Shown: in pieces, positions 39,683 through 52,520 of the stretch | Layout of the letters: each line of letters opens with the position of its first letter | How positions within the stretch are numbered: position 1 is the first letter of the stretch | NCBI RefSeq assembly: GCF_022581195.2 | Contig: NC_061467.1 | Coordinates: 1,116,001 to 1,180,000 of the forward strand | DNA length: 64,000 bases | DNA from: Helicoverpa zea | Lineage: Eukaryota; Arthropoda; Insecta; Lepidoptera; Noctuidae | Direction of reading: 5' to 3' | Program-made: the position numbers and the translations under genes | The notes under the pieces: model-generated | Told to the model about the DNA's origin: nothing | The model's input: only the letters and a program-made list of their open reading frames with translations | Database searches by the model: none

Positions 39683-40489
39683 AAGCTACTTTACGTGGGC
39701 ACGCCACCATCGTGGCGGTAAGTCCCCTCTTTGAGGAGTGGCTCGGGAGGAGTCACGGCGCCCTCACGTACCGCATGACGCAGGTCCTCACCGGACACGG
39801 TTGTTTCGGGAGGTACCTGCACCGCATCGGTCGTGAGGAGGCGCCCGGGTGTCACCATTGTGCGGACAGCCCCGAGGACACGGTGGACCACACAGTCCAG
39901 GTGTGCCCCGCATGGGAAGGGCACCGCCGGGTCCTCGTCGAGGCTTTGGGCGGCGGCGACCTCTCGCGTCCGGCCCTGGTTCAGGCCATGGTCCGGGGCG
40001 AGAGGGAATGGGATGCCGTCGCCTCCTTCTGCGAAGCGGTCATGCTCGAGAAGGAGGAGGCGGAACGCCAGAGAGTCCGCACCTCTCATCCCGGCCGCCG
40101 CGCTGGACCAGGTAGACACCATGGGCGCCGGGTGTCGCGAGATGACTCCCGGCCACCGTAGGCGTGGGTCTGTGGGCGGTGAGTTCGGGTGGCTCATCGT
40201 CCCTCTGTCTTCCTAGACGACAGACCCGTGTCGACGGCGCGCGTTGTTCCACGCGCTCCTCAAAGAGACGTCAGCAACCCCAGCGGGGCCCAGCAGGGCC
40301 AAGGCCTGCCGGGGCTGCGGGTTGTTCGAAAGAGATACCGCGGCCCTGGTACATAAAAGGCCTATGACGGAACACGACGATTTTAGTCAGTAAGAGTCTG
40401 ACACTCCCTCACCGCTGCTAACCCACAGCGGGAGGGGTCATTTGATGATTTTACGTCGATAAAAAAAAAAAAAAAAGCTACTTTACGTG
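39683..40489 (+). mobile_element. 5'-truncated R1-like LINE with 15-bp target duplication
   Basis: AAGCTACTTTACGTG is at 39683-39697 and 40475-40489. The 777-bp insert (39698-40474) is strikingly GC-rich, ends in about 14 A, and carries the 3' end of ORF2 followed by a ~300-bp 3' UTR. It interrupts the TIR element around it, so it is the younger insertion. Confidence 0.9.
39698..40161 (+). pseudogene. C-terminal end of R1-clade ORF2 (reverse transcriptase polyprotein)
   Basis: An open frame running from the truncated 5' edge reads EEWLGRSHGALTYRMTQVLT, then GHGCFGRYLHRIGRE. A zinc-knuckle-like C..C.....DT..H....C..W (CHHCADSPEDTVDHTVQVCP) follows, then RRVLVEALGGG. This arrangement is typical of the C-terminus of R1-clade ORF2, after the reverse transcriptase domain, which is missing here. 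Only a fragment, not functional. Confidence 0.85.
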
Positions 40490-40706
40490 CGAATTTGATG
40501 TTTCAACGGCGCAATCGCTACTGACGCTCAGTATGAGAAGAGTAAGTGACAGAATCGGATAGTAACGATTTGTACGTATAGAGTATAAACCAAGGTTGCA
40601 ATTCGAGGAGCAAAACTAACACTTAATTACCTTTTGAATGAATGCAAGCTGAAAATGTACAGACGGCCGAAGTTTGGGGGGAGGCCGACATTTGGTGTAT
40701 TTACCC

Positions 40707-40840
40707 TACCACAAAAACTTTTAAACGTCAGTTTAAGACTTGTCTAAAAAAATGTCAGATTATGACGTTGACATATGGTTCATTTTGCAGCCACAATTTT
40801 TTTAGACAAGTGTAAAACAGATGTTTAAGTTTTTGTAGTA
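40707..40840. mobile_element. Small MITE abutting the TIR transposon
   Basis: TACCACAAAAACTTTTAAAC at the left and GTTTAAGTTTTTGTAGTA at the right are inverted repeats about 45 bp long including ACTTGTCTAAAAAAA. Both ends are TA, and the left TA is also the right target duplication of the previous transposon. About 134 bp in length. Confidence 0.75.
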
Positions 40841-41264
40841 AGGCCATGTTTAATGAACTTTCCTCTTTATTAGTTAAGAGTTTAGAGTAATTTGAATTTA
40901 TGAACTTTATTGAAAGAACATCATTTTTGTATACTCAAAGGTACTTTAGCTGCTTCATCTATTACATAATAAAATACTCCTCCTTTATGGGAAGTCGATT
41001 AAAAACTGCTGAAACATCGCAAGAACATACCGCAGATCGGTTCAAGGTCAAAAAACGACGCAGCTAGGTCAAGGACGAAAGTGATGGACAACTTTCCAGG
41101 TCATGAAACATGTCGCGACTTTGTAATAAGATCTCTTAGGTAAATTGACGGCACTTTTTAGGCTTTCAAAACGAAGATGGATTAAGGTAACTGAAAATGT
41201 CTGATATTAAGTATTTTTTCTTTCTCTGGACTTATGGTTTTCTAAATATTTCATTAAACGTTTC

Positions 41265-41380
41265 ACGGTCACGGTCAGATAGGAAGTCGATCCTAATAGA
41301 ATACTGGTACTCAGCTGCATCCAGTTAGACTGGAAGCCGACCTCAACATAGTTGGGAAAATGCTAGGAAGTTGATGATGC
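41265..41380 (+). mobile_element. SINE 3' fragment
   Basis: It has GGTCAGATAGGAAGTCGATC, ACTGGTACTCAGCTGCATCC and CTCAACATAGTTGGGAAAAT. This is the 3' third of the SINE family at 17056 and 33623. Confidence 0.75.
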
Positions 41381-43330
41381 AAAGTTGGGAATACATTCTG
41401 AGTAAAACAATGCATACGTGACCCTTCAGTCAAAGCGTGGTATTCACAGAATACAACAGACAAACAACACAAGCCTGTGACATATAACAAATACTTGTCC
41501 TATTAATGTAGTTCCTATTATGGATCAATACAGTTCAGTTTGTCATGATATGACATTACATCATCATGTTAATATGTCACCATTTATTGTACTGTACAGT
41601 GAACTGCACATTAGTGGTAACTGTCATGCAACTTAACTCAATAGTAATAAGTACGATTTTCCTATAAAACTATTACCACTGACCTGCAGTTGACTGTACC
41701 TACTAATTCATACGTTTTGTTAATTGAACTGTTTCCCTATAGGATTGCAATTAATGATCTAATTGAATAGTTAGTTGGTAATAATTGTTTTGAATCGTAT
41801 TGCGGGAAACAGCTAGTTCTGCCTGCATTTTTTTTAAATTAAATTCAACAATAACTGAGTTGTTGACATGTTGTTGATGGACTCTTAATCAAATTATCTC
41901 CTTTCAAAGTAGGTTAAGTATTGAAACAGAAAGGTCATGTGGATCTAGATAAGATATAGATAGACTAGCATCAAAGATAATAAAGTAAAAAAACTATTCT
42001 GAAGTACTATTTATATGCTTAATTTTAAATTTAACTACGGAAAAGGAAACCTAGATAGCTAAAAGCGAAAAATTACACGCTTACCGTTAGTTAGAGTCAA
42101 AAATCTTCGCTATAAAGACAGTTAAATTGAAACACATCCTGTGCTTTAAAAAATAATTATTTTAATCGTAGTTAGAACTAATTAAACTAGAATGCTAAAA
42201 CCTATTTCCACTTATCTACGATTTTCGAACGAAGGCCGGTCACGTCTTTAAAAATACTCCGTGCATGAAGTGTTTACGATTCGCTGTAAAGATTACACTT
42301 ATCGAAATGATTACAAAATCGATAAAAGTGTGAATAATTTTTGAATATAATATAAATGTCAAAAATTTTGAAAATATTTTTAAAAATACTATAAAAGCGT
42401 GTTAAAAATAATCCAACTACATCCTGCACTTTATAAAATAAACCTTAAGGGGTAGAAAAAGGGTTGATATTCAATTTCGAGGTACGGAAAAATAAAACCT
42501 TATTTAGCCTTCAGGCTTTATAAACCACGTGTGATATCTAACAATTTATTTAGATCGCAGTATCAATTTTGTAATGCCAGTGCAAATTTACTGTTTACTT
42601 TGTACGTTATTAAGTAACGCCTGTTTTTAATTACCCGAATTAACCTGAATAGCCAATTAGTTCTAAATGTAATGTTTGGAAATTCATTTAAGTTAATGCT
42701 TAGTTTTTTTTTTGGTTATTAAATTAGAATTTAGACTTTGTGCCGTTAATTTATGAATGTATTTCATAATTTATGTAATATTATAAATAGGTTTTTGTCG
42801 GGTTAATCTATGGATCCGCTGAACCGATTTTGAAAATTCTTTTAACAATAAAAAGCCACGTTATTTGGGTTACAGTGCGTAATAACTATTTAGCAGTCTG
42901 TGGTTATATACTATATTTTAGCTGGATACGGGAATAAGTTCTTTCAGAACGCGAGTAAAACCGCGAAACTTATCTAGTTTCATAGTATAATATGATCGCT
43001 TGACTTTACTATGAGAAAAGGAGAACAATTTAAGTTCGTAAATTATTTAAATGAATTCCGTATTCGTGTGTAGAACGAGATATGAAGGCCACACGTTTTT
43101 AATTTATTTAGCAACATTATAATAAATTCATTAATAATAATTTCACACACTCATGTTGGTTATGTTATGTAATTAAGAGTAGTTTTCGCGTGTAACTATA
43201 TAAAAATGCTTTTTGTTTGTAGTATAGTACCTACTTATTAATTTCTCAAGCCTATTGTTTCATGGAAGTCAAATAATACAGTTGGTGAAAAGTCATAGTT
43301 TACCTAACTACAAAGTAACTATTTAATAGT
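41380..43330. other. Non-coding stretch
   Basis: Mostly unique AT-rich sequence. A diverged Helitron-like piece may lie at 42785-42985 (TGAACCGATTTTGAAAATTC; CGCGAGTAAAACCGCG). No genes recognised. Confidence 0.45.
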
Positions 43331-43332
43331 TC

Positions 43333-43400
43333 TGGTAGTTACGGGTAGTCAGAAGCCAGTAAGTCTGAGTCTGAGTCTAAGTTCCTCCTTGTAAAGTAAG
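43333..43400 (+). mobile_element. SINE fragment
   Basis: TTACGGGTAGTCAGAAGCCA, GTAAGTCTGAGTCTGAGTCT and CTCCTTGTAAAG come from the middle of the SINE family at 17056, with a small internal GAGTCT duplication. Confidence 0.6.
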
Positions 43401-43739
43401 CCTAAGTTTTGCACATGTAGAGCTGTCTTAAAAATCTAACAACATATACGATATCATCTTTACTAGCATATCAGCAACTACATAATTAGTAATATGACCT
43501 TGAGCATCTATAAATAGCGACGAAAGTATTAATTGAGTCATAGAATCCTTTGAAGTGCAAGTCGATTCTAATTAGGTTTTAAGTACGAAGCTAATTGGCG
43601 CTATTATTTCATGGCCTATTACCTCCGTTTACAATGATGATGTTTTCAAAGAAAGGCTCCTCATACCAACCTAGATTTCTTTTTTTCGCAGCAAGTACCT
43701 ACATAAATCTTTCTTGTTGCCTGTTACTGTTACAGCCTT

Positions 43740-43905
43740 TTTTATCGTCTCACTGCTGGGCTGCGGCCTCCTCTCACACGGAGAAGGATTGAGCATTAAT
43801 CACCACGCTTGTTCAATGCGGGTTGGTGAATTCAGACTTAATAGTGCAGGTTTCCTCAAGATGTTTTCTTTTACCTTTTTATCAGCCATTGGTGTCTAAA
43901 ATCTA
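43740..43905 (-). mobile_element. SINE-like repeat, reverse orientation
   Basis: It matches 31435-31600 in reverse: CTGCTGGGCTGCGGCCTCCT, CACACGGAGAAGGATTGAG, CAGGTTTCCTCAAGATGTTT, then CATTGGTGTCTAAAATCTAC. Confidence 0.65.
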
Positions 43906-43909
43906 CTTA

Positions 43910-46315
43910 GAAAGAAAATAAACAAAATAAATGGTCTTGTTGCCTACCAGAAAATTTAAAGAAAATAAAGCTTGAACTTTTTACGAAGTTATGATGATAT
44001 GAGCTGCAGTCAGCAATTTCAGTGTTATTTCGTAGGGCATACCTACTTCGCACACCCAGCTAAAAAGTAGCCTCGATAAAAGAGGTCTCATGCTGAAAAA
44101 AATCGTACCGAATGTTACCTAATATAAGCATATTCAGAAAACAAAAGAAACTCTTCGTTTGTCAAAAGAAAGTATAATAAGGATATCAAATAAAACGGTT
44201 TGACAAATAAAGATTTAAAAACCCGTCTAGAAAGTTGAGTTATTGTCGTAATCAGCAAATGTCATTGACATTTACCGACTGATGACTAATGTCTGCATAA
44301 ATTATGGTTTTGGCAAGTCCCCTTATAAGGTCAACTTGATGTACCCACTCAAGTACATAGCCAAGCCCCAAACTCGCTTGTGGCTGAACAAAAAAGCGGT
44401 ACAATGATCTTTGCGCATTTTGTTACTCATTCATCTGCAGTGAGGATTTTAATTTAACCATGTACCTATTAGAACTATACATATAGTTTGAACTATACAT
44501 TTCGTAACGACTTCGCCCGCGTCAAGCATCGGGATAAAAATGTGATCTATAGGGTATCACCTGTCTTCATGTCCATCTCCAATGGTTCAGTCTTTTTAGC
44601 GTAAAAGCAGTAAAAGGAAGGATTAACAATGAATTCAATATTTAGTATCAAAACGTGAATTATGGCAAAATATTACTGAATTAATGTTAAATGCATCAGG
44701 AAGGATGTTATATTTTCCTTGAGCAAAATGGTTCCAAATGTTAGTGTTAACCACGACCTTTGCCCATAATTCTCTTGCGTGTACTTATCACGTGAAAATT
44801 AAAATAATTTTAGGAATCGTGTATAACGCTGTTTTAAAGTTGACGTCAGAGTTCGTAGAGATTTTAGTCACTACCTACTCACTAGGAAATTACTAATACT
44901 GAGACTAGCTCATAATCTAGAAAAAAATGCCAGTCAGGAAGGCGATATCGAGGCTAAACGCCAAGGGTGCGTCGATGGTACCTACATTAACACATCATCT
45001 AGCAAATAACGATATGAGCATTAAGCTAAACTTAAATAAATCTTACCATATTTACTTGATATAAGTATAGTTCTAAAATATGAATGATAGGGGAACTGTG
45101 CCATATGTGTGTGCCTGTATGTGTTATAGACAAATAGACATATAAACAGACACACAGAGTGGACAAACATATAGCAAACCTCTTTTCGTGTTGATGGTTA
45201 AAAATACGCTAGCCTAGTCTTTTGCGTTGACGTTTATGCGAAAAAAAGAAGCCGCAATGTATGTCCCAGTCTATCTAAACCTCAGTCAACAGTCAAACAA
45301 CGATAGGAAAACTTCGTGGTTCACTTCTGGTAATCAATGAATGCTTACATCTATGTAGGCAAGTATATTGTTCTCTTATAAGTAAAATTTACGAGCATCG
45401 GACTGCACTTTCACGCCTCACAAGTTTATGAAGTACGCTTTCACATTTCAGTTCCTTTAACGGAGATATCTCATGTTATTTTAACCATTTAGGTTTTCTG
45501 ATGTTTATCTGTTTGTAATGTGAAAGCTGCTTAAATTGTTCGAAAGATTGATTGTATTATTTCATCTGAAACTGAAAAAGTAACGGCTTATCTCTGACAT
45601 ACTTACGTTTCCTGCGAGAGATATTACCTACTTTTACGTAAGTAGAACTTTAAGGTAAGTAACGTTTGAGTTTTTCGAGGTAAGTGGCCAGAAAAACAAT
45701 GATTATTATCAAAGATTCTTTAAAACAGGATGTACCTTTCTTTGACACCTTTATTCATACAGCTGTGTAGATAATTTTTACTACAGTTACTTGAAAGTAA
45801 TAACTCGCATTGTAATGCGTGCCATACCTATGCCGCATTTTTACGTCACCAGGCCCCTTGGGTGTAATAAAGTCAATACCTATGTCATACATTAAATACG
45901 GGGCTTGTTATGATTATTTTATAAACGTAAACGACCTCCATAGATACAGGCATAATTAGCACCATATATTTTTACGTTCACGGACTGAAACTAGCTGAAA
46001 ACTTTCCTATTCCTATTACTTACATAGGTACTTATTTCAGGAATTGGGTGGTCTAGGTTGTTGAATATATTTGTTTTATAATGATTGCCTTCCGATTATT
46101 GAAAACTGACCAAGTCCCAAGTTCATCGGCAAAATAAACATCAGTTTCTCAAACCAAATGTTTACTGAGAATTTTCACGTTTAAATTAGCATTGTAATTT
46201 CATCTTGTTGAAAATAGAAGTAAAATCATCGATTTTACGATTGATGAACCTGAAACATTTTCATTGAAGATTCTACACTTCCAGTTTCCCCCTTTACCCA
46301 CAAAAATACATAGTA
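43910..46315. other. Non-coding stretch
   Basis: No gene recognised. A faint Helitron trace lies near 44500-44560 (GTAACGACTTCGCCCGCGTC). Confidence 0.45.
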
Positions 46316-46318
46316 CTT

Positions 46319-46800
46319 GAGCAACAATAGCATATCCGTTTAGCCGACAGGTCGACAGCAAGGCGCAGCTAGAGGCGCGGCCGACCTACTTACCGCATCC
46401 GACGGAGAGGCCGAAATGACGACCAAAATATTGTAACGTCACTTTAGTGCAGTTGTTGGTGATGCAGTGCAACTAGGACTTTATATGATTGTAAGACTTA
46501 TTAGAGAAAATACATGGTGTTTCAGCAACAATTGCATATCCGTGTAACCGACAGGTCGACAGCAAGGCGCAGCTAGAGGCGCGGCCGACCTAGTTACCGC
46601 ATCCGACGGAGAGGCGCCGAAATGACGACCAAAAAATATTGTGACGTCATTTTAGTGCAGTTGTTGGTGATGCAGTGCAACTTGGACTTTATATGATTGT
46701 AAGAATTGCTAGGGAAAAGACATAGTAGGTACTTCATCAACAATAGCATATAATATCCGTTTAACCGAGAGGTCGACAGCAAGGCGCAAGCAAGTTAGAG
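46319..46800. repeat. Tandem array of ~205-bp units, 2.3 copies
   Basis: GCAACAATAGCATATCCGTT at 46321 recurs in slightly changed form at 46524 and 46737. Each unit then carries ACCGACAGGTCGACAGCAAG, a GC-rich block GCGCGGCCGACCTA...TCCGACGGAGAGG, and an AT-rich part ending GTGCAACTWGGACTTTATAT. The third unit stops after the CAAGGCGCA block. Confidence 0.88.
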
Positions 46801-47735
46801 CAAGACTATATAAAAAAAATCTCAGCCTCTAAAAGCCTACCAATGAAAGAAGTCACCTAAATCAAAAGCTATTATTTTTACTTCTTAAAGTATCTATAAA
46901 TAGTGAACGATGTTTTCAAGATTCTTACTTATAAGAAATTACTAAAGTAGCCCAAAGCCTTGCCCTATTCAAAAACGCACTAATTTCATTATTAGTCCTA
47001 TGTAGACAGCTCATGCGATGTTCTAGCAAGTTTTAAAAGGTCAAGTTTGGCTTAATCAAAATTCATTGGATTGTATATATTTTAATATAATTATCTATTT
47101 ATTCATTCGAATCGAGTTCAAGATCATCTTGCATAAATAAATGTTATTGCAGATTTCATAAACTTTATTCAAATGATCTAAAATAACGTCATTGTTTTGT
47201 AGTAATTATAATGATCTGTGTGTTCTACTCAATAAGAGTATGTTTCTTTGAGCGTCTTTAAAAAAATAAACGGAAACAGAAAGCCCATATCGGCAAAAGC
47301 TTCTTAGTAAGCCTAAGGCCTAAAATAGCAAATTTTTATCTAAATGCGCTGAGTAGGTCTCATGGAAGAAAGCCTTTGCGTTTTTAATAAATTAAAGTAA
47401 GTAATTCGAGTTTCCCTTTGCATACCTTTATGTTTATTTGTATGAAGTGTTTTAGTACAAAGTCGTGCGGTCCTTGGTCCAGTCACAGCACTCATAAGGT
47501 AAATCGAGTGGGCCATTTGTTTTGATTACACATACTAATGTTCTACACATACTTAGCATAAGAATGGAGTATTGGCGCTGACTCAAGTGTTGTTTGAGAT
47601 AGGTTAGTCAGGTGAATTGAAAAGGGAATAACAAATAGATATTTAACATGCTTATGGGAAAGTTTTTAAATTTTGATATGCATATAGGTATAGTTGGATC
47701 AAATATTTGAATGTTTATATTATTTTTTCATTATA
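46800..47735. other. Non-coding stretch
   Basis: Nothing recognised. Confidence 0.5.
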
Positions 47736-47739
47736 TCTT

Positions 47740-47920
47740 CTTCTAGCGGTTCCATCCGTATTACGTGCGAACTACTCTGTGCTTCCGGAAAAAAGGGAGC
47801 TAGTAGTCTTCCTCGATAAATGAGCTATCAAACACTGAAATATTTTTTCAAGACGGTTGAGTAGTTCCGTGATTAGCGCGCTCAAACAAACAAACTTTTC
47901 AGCTTTATAATATTTATATT
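47740..47920 (-). mobile_element. LEP1-like Helitron relic
   Basis: CTTCTAGCGGTTCCATCCGT, CTTCCTCGATAAATGAGCTA, CAAACACTGAAATATTTTTT and CTTTTCAGCTTTATAATATT follow the same order as the reversed Helitron at 22358-22775. Confidence 0.7.
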
Positions 47921-47929
47921 GATTTTCAA

Positions 47930-50900
47930 CTAAACTTAAAAAGTCAATTAATTAATTAGACAGCACAAATTAATCTTCCTGCAAGCGGAAGTAAGACTTA
48001 AGATCTCGTACAAATTACATTTATTTATGCAAATTCACCGCACGACTACACTTGGTTAATGGAAACCTCGTGATGGAAACAACCTTTCATAATCATCATA
48101 TTACCGGTTCTTAGCTTAACTAAGGAGATGATTTCTAAATGCATTAAGAACAGTCTGGAATATTCTAGATGGTGATTACAAACTTTGAGACATCCGTACT
48201 GTCTATGTAGGCTGAGATTGGATTTCCTATTATAGTGTAAATTAGATGATGCTGAATACCAAGTCAGGTGACATGGAAAGTTTAATGCCAAAGATTAAGT
48301 CATATTAGTTAGACTCATGTCCATTATGCAATGCAGTGACTGATTTTGCAATTGGGACTCCTGAAATTTATAACAATCTCGAATATAAGCCTTGTATTGG
48401 AATTAGCATTAGGTATATTTCGTTTTTCTCTTTGCTATTTTCAAAGGGCGTTGGAAGAATCTTATTCCTCGGGTTTCTGACATCGGCGAGATAGATCTTA
48501 ATATTTTGTGTTTATTTGTTTATTCTTCGAAATAATTAAAGCTGTCAATAAAGCAGTCGATAACAAAAGACTTGTTTGAATTTAAATACATAGATTTTCT
48601 AACTGTTAAGCTCAACGATAAAACACTTCAGTTCCATATTTAGCTGTAAACGTTTGCATAGCTATATGGGCAGTTATGTGCTTTATATCCTACTGCAAAC
48701 GTGAGCTTCCGCTATGCAAAGTTCAGTCATAATCCGTTGCATTTGTGCCGTGACATATACAGCAACGATTTGTTAGTAATTCTTGTTAATGACGTCAGAT
48801 TTTCTGACAAAGTGATGGAAATTAATGAGGCAGTTTTCTTTGTACAGTGACATAATATTGTGTTAGTTGATTGGCCTCAAATATGGCGACCAGCCTCAAC
48901 TTAAAACATTTTACGCGGGCAACAAAAGAAGGGTTTGAGCTGATGATCAGATCTTAGAATACTTGGATGCATGTTCAATATTAAGTAAAATTTTTATATA
49001 AGTATGTATTTAACACAAAAACTATGTAAAATAGTGTCCCACCGGCATCGAGAACATGGTCCGAGCTATTAAATCTTCGATTTTAATCATTCTTGATTAT
49101 TTTCAAGGAGGATGTAACGCAAAGTAAAAGTAACTTCAATCCTTTTGAATTAACAGTAAACTAAAAGTCAAAGACCTTGTTACAAACAGTTATCCTGTCT
49201 AGTTTTAATCTATTGTCGATTAGTTTGCGGCTGATTTTTTCATGGTCTCCTGCGGTGAACACGCGTGCATTTCCTGGAAGTCCCCAATTTATGCGTACCT
49301 AGCGGGAAATTTGCATCCAGCGTGATAGTACTGCTAGTTTAATATTTATGATTAATATATTGTTTTAGCGGTTTTAATAATATGGAAGTATTGTTAAGTA
49401 CGTGTGCTGATACCAAGTTATTGTTCAAAAAAAAATATTTGAGGTCTGTATCGCTGTATGAATAATTTTGTTACAAACACAAAATATTATTTATTTATTG
49501 GAGATTCTAATCCGATGATCATTTGACACAAAGTTGGTAAAGGTACACGATATCGTATTTATTTGCAGTTTTAAAGATTCAAAAATGTTAAAGCTCGTAA
49601 GTGCAAAAAACGCAGCTTTTCAGGACAAAGAAATAGGATGTGCTTGAAAATTGAGCCAAAATTACATGTCCTCGAATTTCACTCTAAGATAAGTGTTAAC
49701 AGAAATTAACAGATACACACAAGAAACAGATAATATAATTGCTAAGTCCTTGTTGGCAAAAATTCGTGTTTCTTGAGTCATCGGGATGATGTCACACATC
49801 CTTCGACCGTACGTGACGGCTTAGCAGATCACTCACGAATCATGATTACGTACAAAGTGAGTTACTTAGCAGTGTGTATGTCCTAAAATGTACGTAAGTA
49901 GGTACCTAAGTGTGAAGACATTTCGATAAGCTGTGTATGGCTATGAGCAATAGTATAATTTGTACATGGTTATTGTGGTTATTTATATATACTGAAATAA
50001 CTTAAATAATTAGATGTATATTATGTAGGTACTTAATATTTATAAATAACAATTCTTCATTAGAACTGCATGTTTACCTGATTTTAGGTACTTGGTACTG
50101 TATTTCTGAGTATTTTCCCGGTTTAAATCACCAAGTATGTAAATAAGTATATATAAATAAATACATTACATAAGGAAAACTATGTCAAAGTTGCGAAGAC
50201 TTCACAGTATTTATTTCCCCTTCCCAGTTCATCATTAGTGCACCATAAACTAAGATCATTCAACCGACTGGACCCGCTATAAGAACAAATTTTTGATCTC
50301 TATGCGACAAAGTCTGACAAATTCGCACGAGGCCAGGCAACCCAACAGATAGTGATAGTTCATTTATGCATTTTTGACACACCGTAGGTTATTTTTTTTT
50401 GGTGACAAATCATCAAATGACCTACCACCGAAACGCACCTACCTAAAGGATTGTAAGCTGTCTCTGGTACCTTTAGGAGAGAGCAATGGTGTCTCCGGTA
50501 CGTTAGCTGATCTAAGAGCATGAGCATAGTATGGGAAAGTATTGTAGTTTTTATCTCCTGTGTTAATTATTATCTCCTGGGAACCGCTGGGATGTCAATA
50601 AAATGTCACGTTACTATTGCAATGTATAGCGGTAATCGGAAAAAGAACGAATTAATTATTGTTTTCGTCTTGTTAGAGTTTCTAATTCCGTATTTTTTGA
50701 ATAATGCGCTAAGTTAGTGAAACTTCTTATACAGAGTGTGTCGTTCATAATCACATTAAATCCTATCACATATACTTTATGATATTCTATGGCGAATTGT
50801 AAAAAAAAATACCTAATCCATTCAGTGGTTTAACCACAGGAGTCATTTTTCGTTTTTATAATTTACAACATCATGAGTAAAGCAGAGATAAAGTTAGGAG

Positions 50901-52180
50901 TATCGAATGTTTTGCTTAGTTGACAGCTGTCAGTTTTCAAGGGAGAATTTCAGTTGTTTGTAATGACTGACTTTTATATGGTGTTCTAATTTTCGCACAT
51001 TTTTATTCTATTTACTTTGTTTGAAAAAATCATTTATTTATTTTTACGTATACCTATTTCTTTTTTATTTCTGTTAATCGACATATATTAACAAGTATAT
51101 TAACGCATTTCATTTAATGTGATTATGAACGACACACCCGATATATTTTAAGGCTTCTAGATACCACAGATCTAGGCTATAATATAATCTGTTTTTAAAC
51201 GAAATGTCAGCTCACATTTACTCAGAGAGTTATCTGCGTTAACTGTGAACTTAACGCTCATTTATAAATGCTAAGATATTGTAAAACATTTTGATTACAA
51301 CTCCTAAATATATTATGTACATACTTCCAAATTCCTATGATAATACTTAAGAATGAAAACGTTCATACTTTAAAAATTACGAAAAAGTATTAAAAACGTT
51401 AGGAAACATTTTTAATTATGACAGAAAAGTACTAAGTATGCAATTAAACAAACGAAATCGAAGTATCTGTGTTTACATACTTTCAAAATGTCACATTTAT
51501 TACCAATATAACTTCGAACCACAAACCTCTTACTTTAACTGCTAGTTTCCTAACCTCTGTGCTATCTAGACTCCATTACATAATATTTACTTAATAAGTA
51601 CTATTGTAATGATTACTATAAATTGTACCTGGGACAGCTGTGTAAATTACGAAGTGAATCATAATATTTTTATTAATTACGTCTTTTTGTTCTTCATTTT
51701 ATTATTATGACGACTATTAAAGTTTTGGTCGTGTTTCGGCAAGAGTTATTAATGTTTTAGAACCATTTACTTCTAATACTAAATATTTTTTTAAGTCCTC
51801 TCTAAATTATTTTCAAAGAGTAGGTAATATTAAGTAATCGTAAGATGTTAGAAAGCTAATAAACATTTTTTTTTGTTTAAAAAGAATACATTTTTAGTAT
51901 ACCGACGTTAAATCGATACACGTGAGCGATAAGGGTGTTCAGAACCCGGCCATAAAACGGTATCATTTATCGATATTTTCCACAAAACAAAGCAAATCAT
52001 ATCGATGTTTCTAAATAAATAAATGTAAGCAAGTAATATATAGCGCGACCAATCCATTCATGAAGCGTGAATGTTTGTAATTTAAATTCATTTGAGTTTT
52101 GCGTTAATTTGCAAATCCACGCATTACTACGCTACGTTGGAATTGTTGTTAATTTTGTAGAAACAATTAAAATATTACGT
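47930..52180. other. Long non-coding stretch
   Basis: About 4 kb of AT-rich sequence with no recognisable gene. A short LINE-tail-like piece is at 50400-50460 (GACAAATCATCAAATGACCT). The small open frames show no family features. Confidence 0.5.
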
Positions 52181-52186
52181 AATCTA

Positions 52187-52380
52187 TACTAATGATTTCA
52201 AATTGAAGAGTTTTTATGTTTGATTGCTTCAACGCGCAAATTTCAGGAATTAAGTACCGATGGACCGATTTGGAAAAAAACTTTCAGTGTCTTGTTATCA
52301 ACGAAAGTTTTAGGCTACTTGCGATTTACACGAGTTTCAGGTAAACAACGATTGAGTTGCAAATAAATCTGCAGGCGGAA
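52187..52380 (+). mobile_element. LEP1-like Helitron relic
   Basis: TCTATACTAATGATTTCAAA, GATGGACCGATTTGGAAAAA and CTTTCAGTGTCTTG follow the plus-strand LEP1 order. The 3' end CTAG is lost. Confidence 0.55.
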
Positions 52381-52382
52381 TC

Positions 52383-52520
52383 AAACTCAAACTCAAAACT
52401 CAAAATCGTTTATTCAAATTAGGCTGATAAATCAGCACTTTTCGAACGTCAAAAACAAAAGACAGCCCCCAAAACGCCCGCCCTTCTAGAGGCCCGCCGC
52501 ATCTAGAGGTGGCACAAATA
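52383..52520 (-). mobile_element. 3' end of LINE family A
   Basis: The given strand reads CAAAATCGTTTATTCAAATT, AGGCTGATAAATCAGCACTT, then AAAGACAGCCCCCAAAACGC and CCGCCCTTC. This equals 59095-59255 and is related to 16022-16180. Confidence 0.7.

Larger units (their letters stand above)
38613..40708. mobile_element. TIR DNA transposon with TA duplication
   Basis: TA at 38613-38614 and 40707-40708 flanks ends GGGTAAATACGCCAAATGTC and the inverse of GGGTAAATACACCAAATGTC. Without the LINE insertion the element is about 1.3 kb. Inside, TGTCGGCC or GTCGGCC recurs at about 38632, 38822, 38872, 39293 and 39470. No transposase frame is seen, so it is non-autonomous. The 2-bp TA duplication suggests a Tc1/mariner-type mover. 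Confidence 0.75.

Noticed and set aside
39691..40367. Several long frames on both strands in the GC-rich block
   Set aside because: Shadows of the R1-like ORF2 end; high GC content removes stop codons in all frames.
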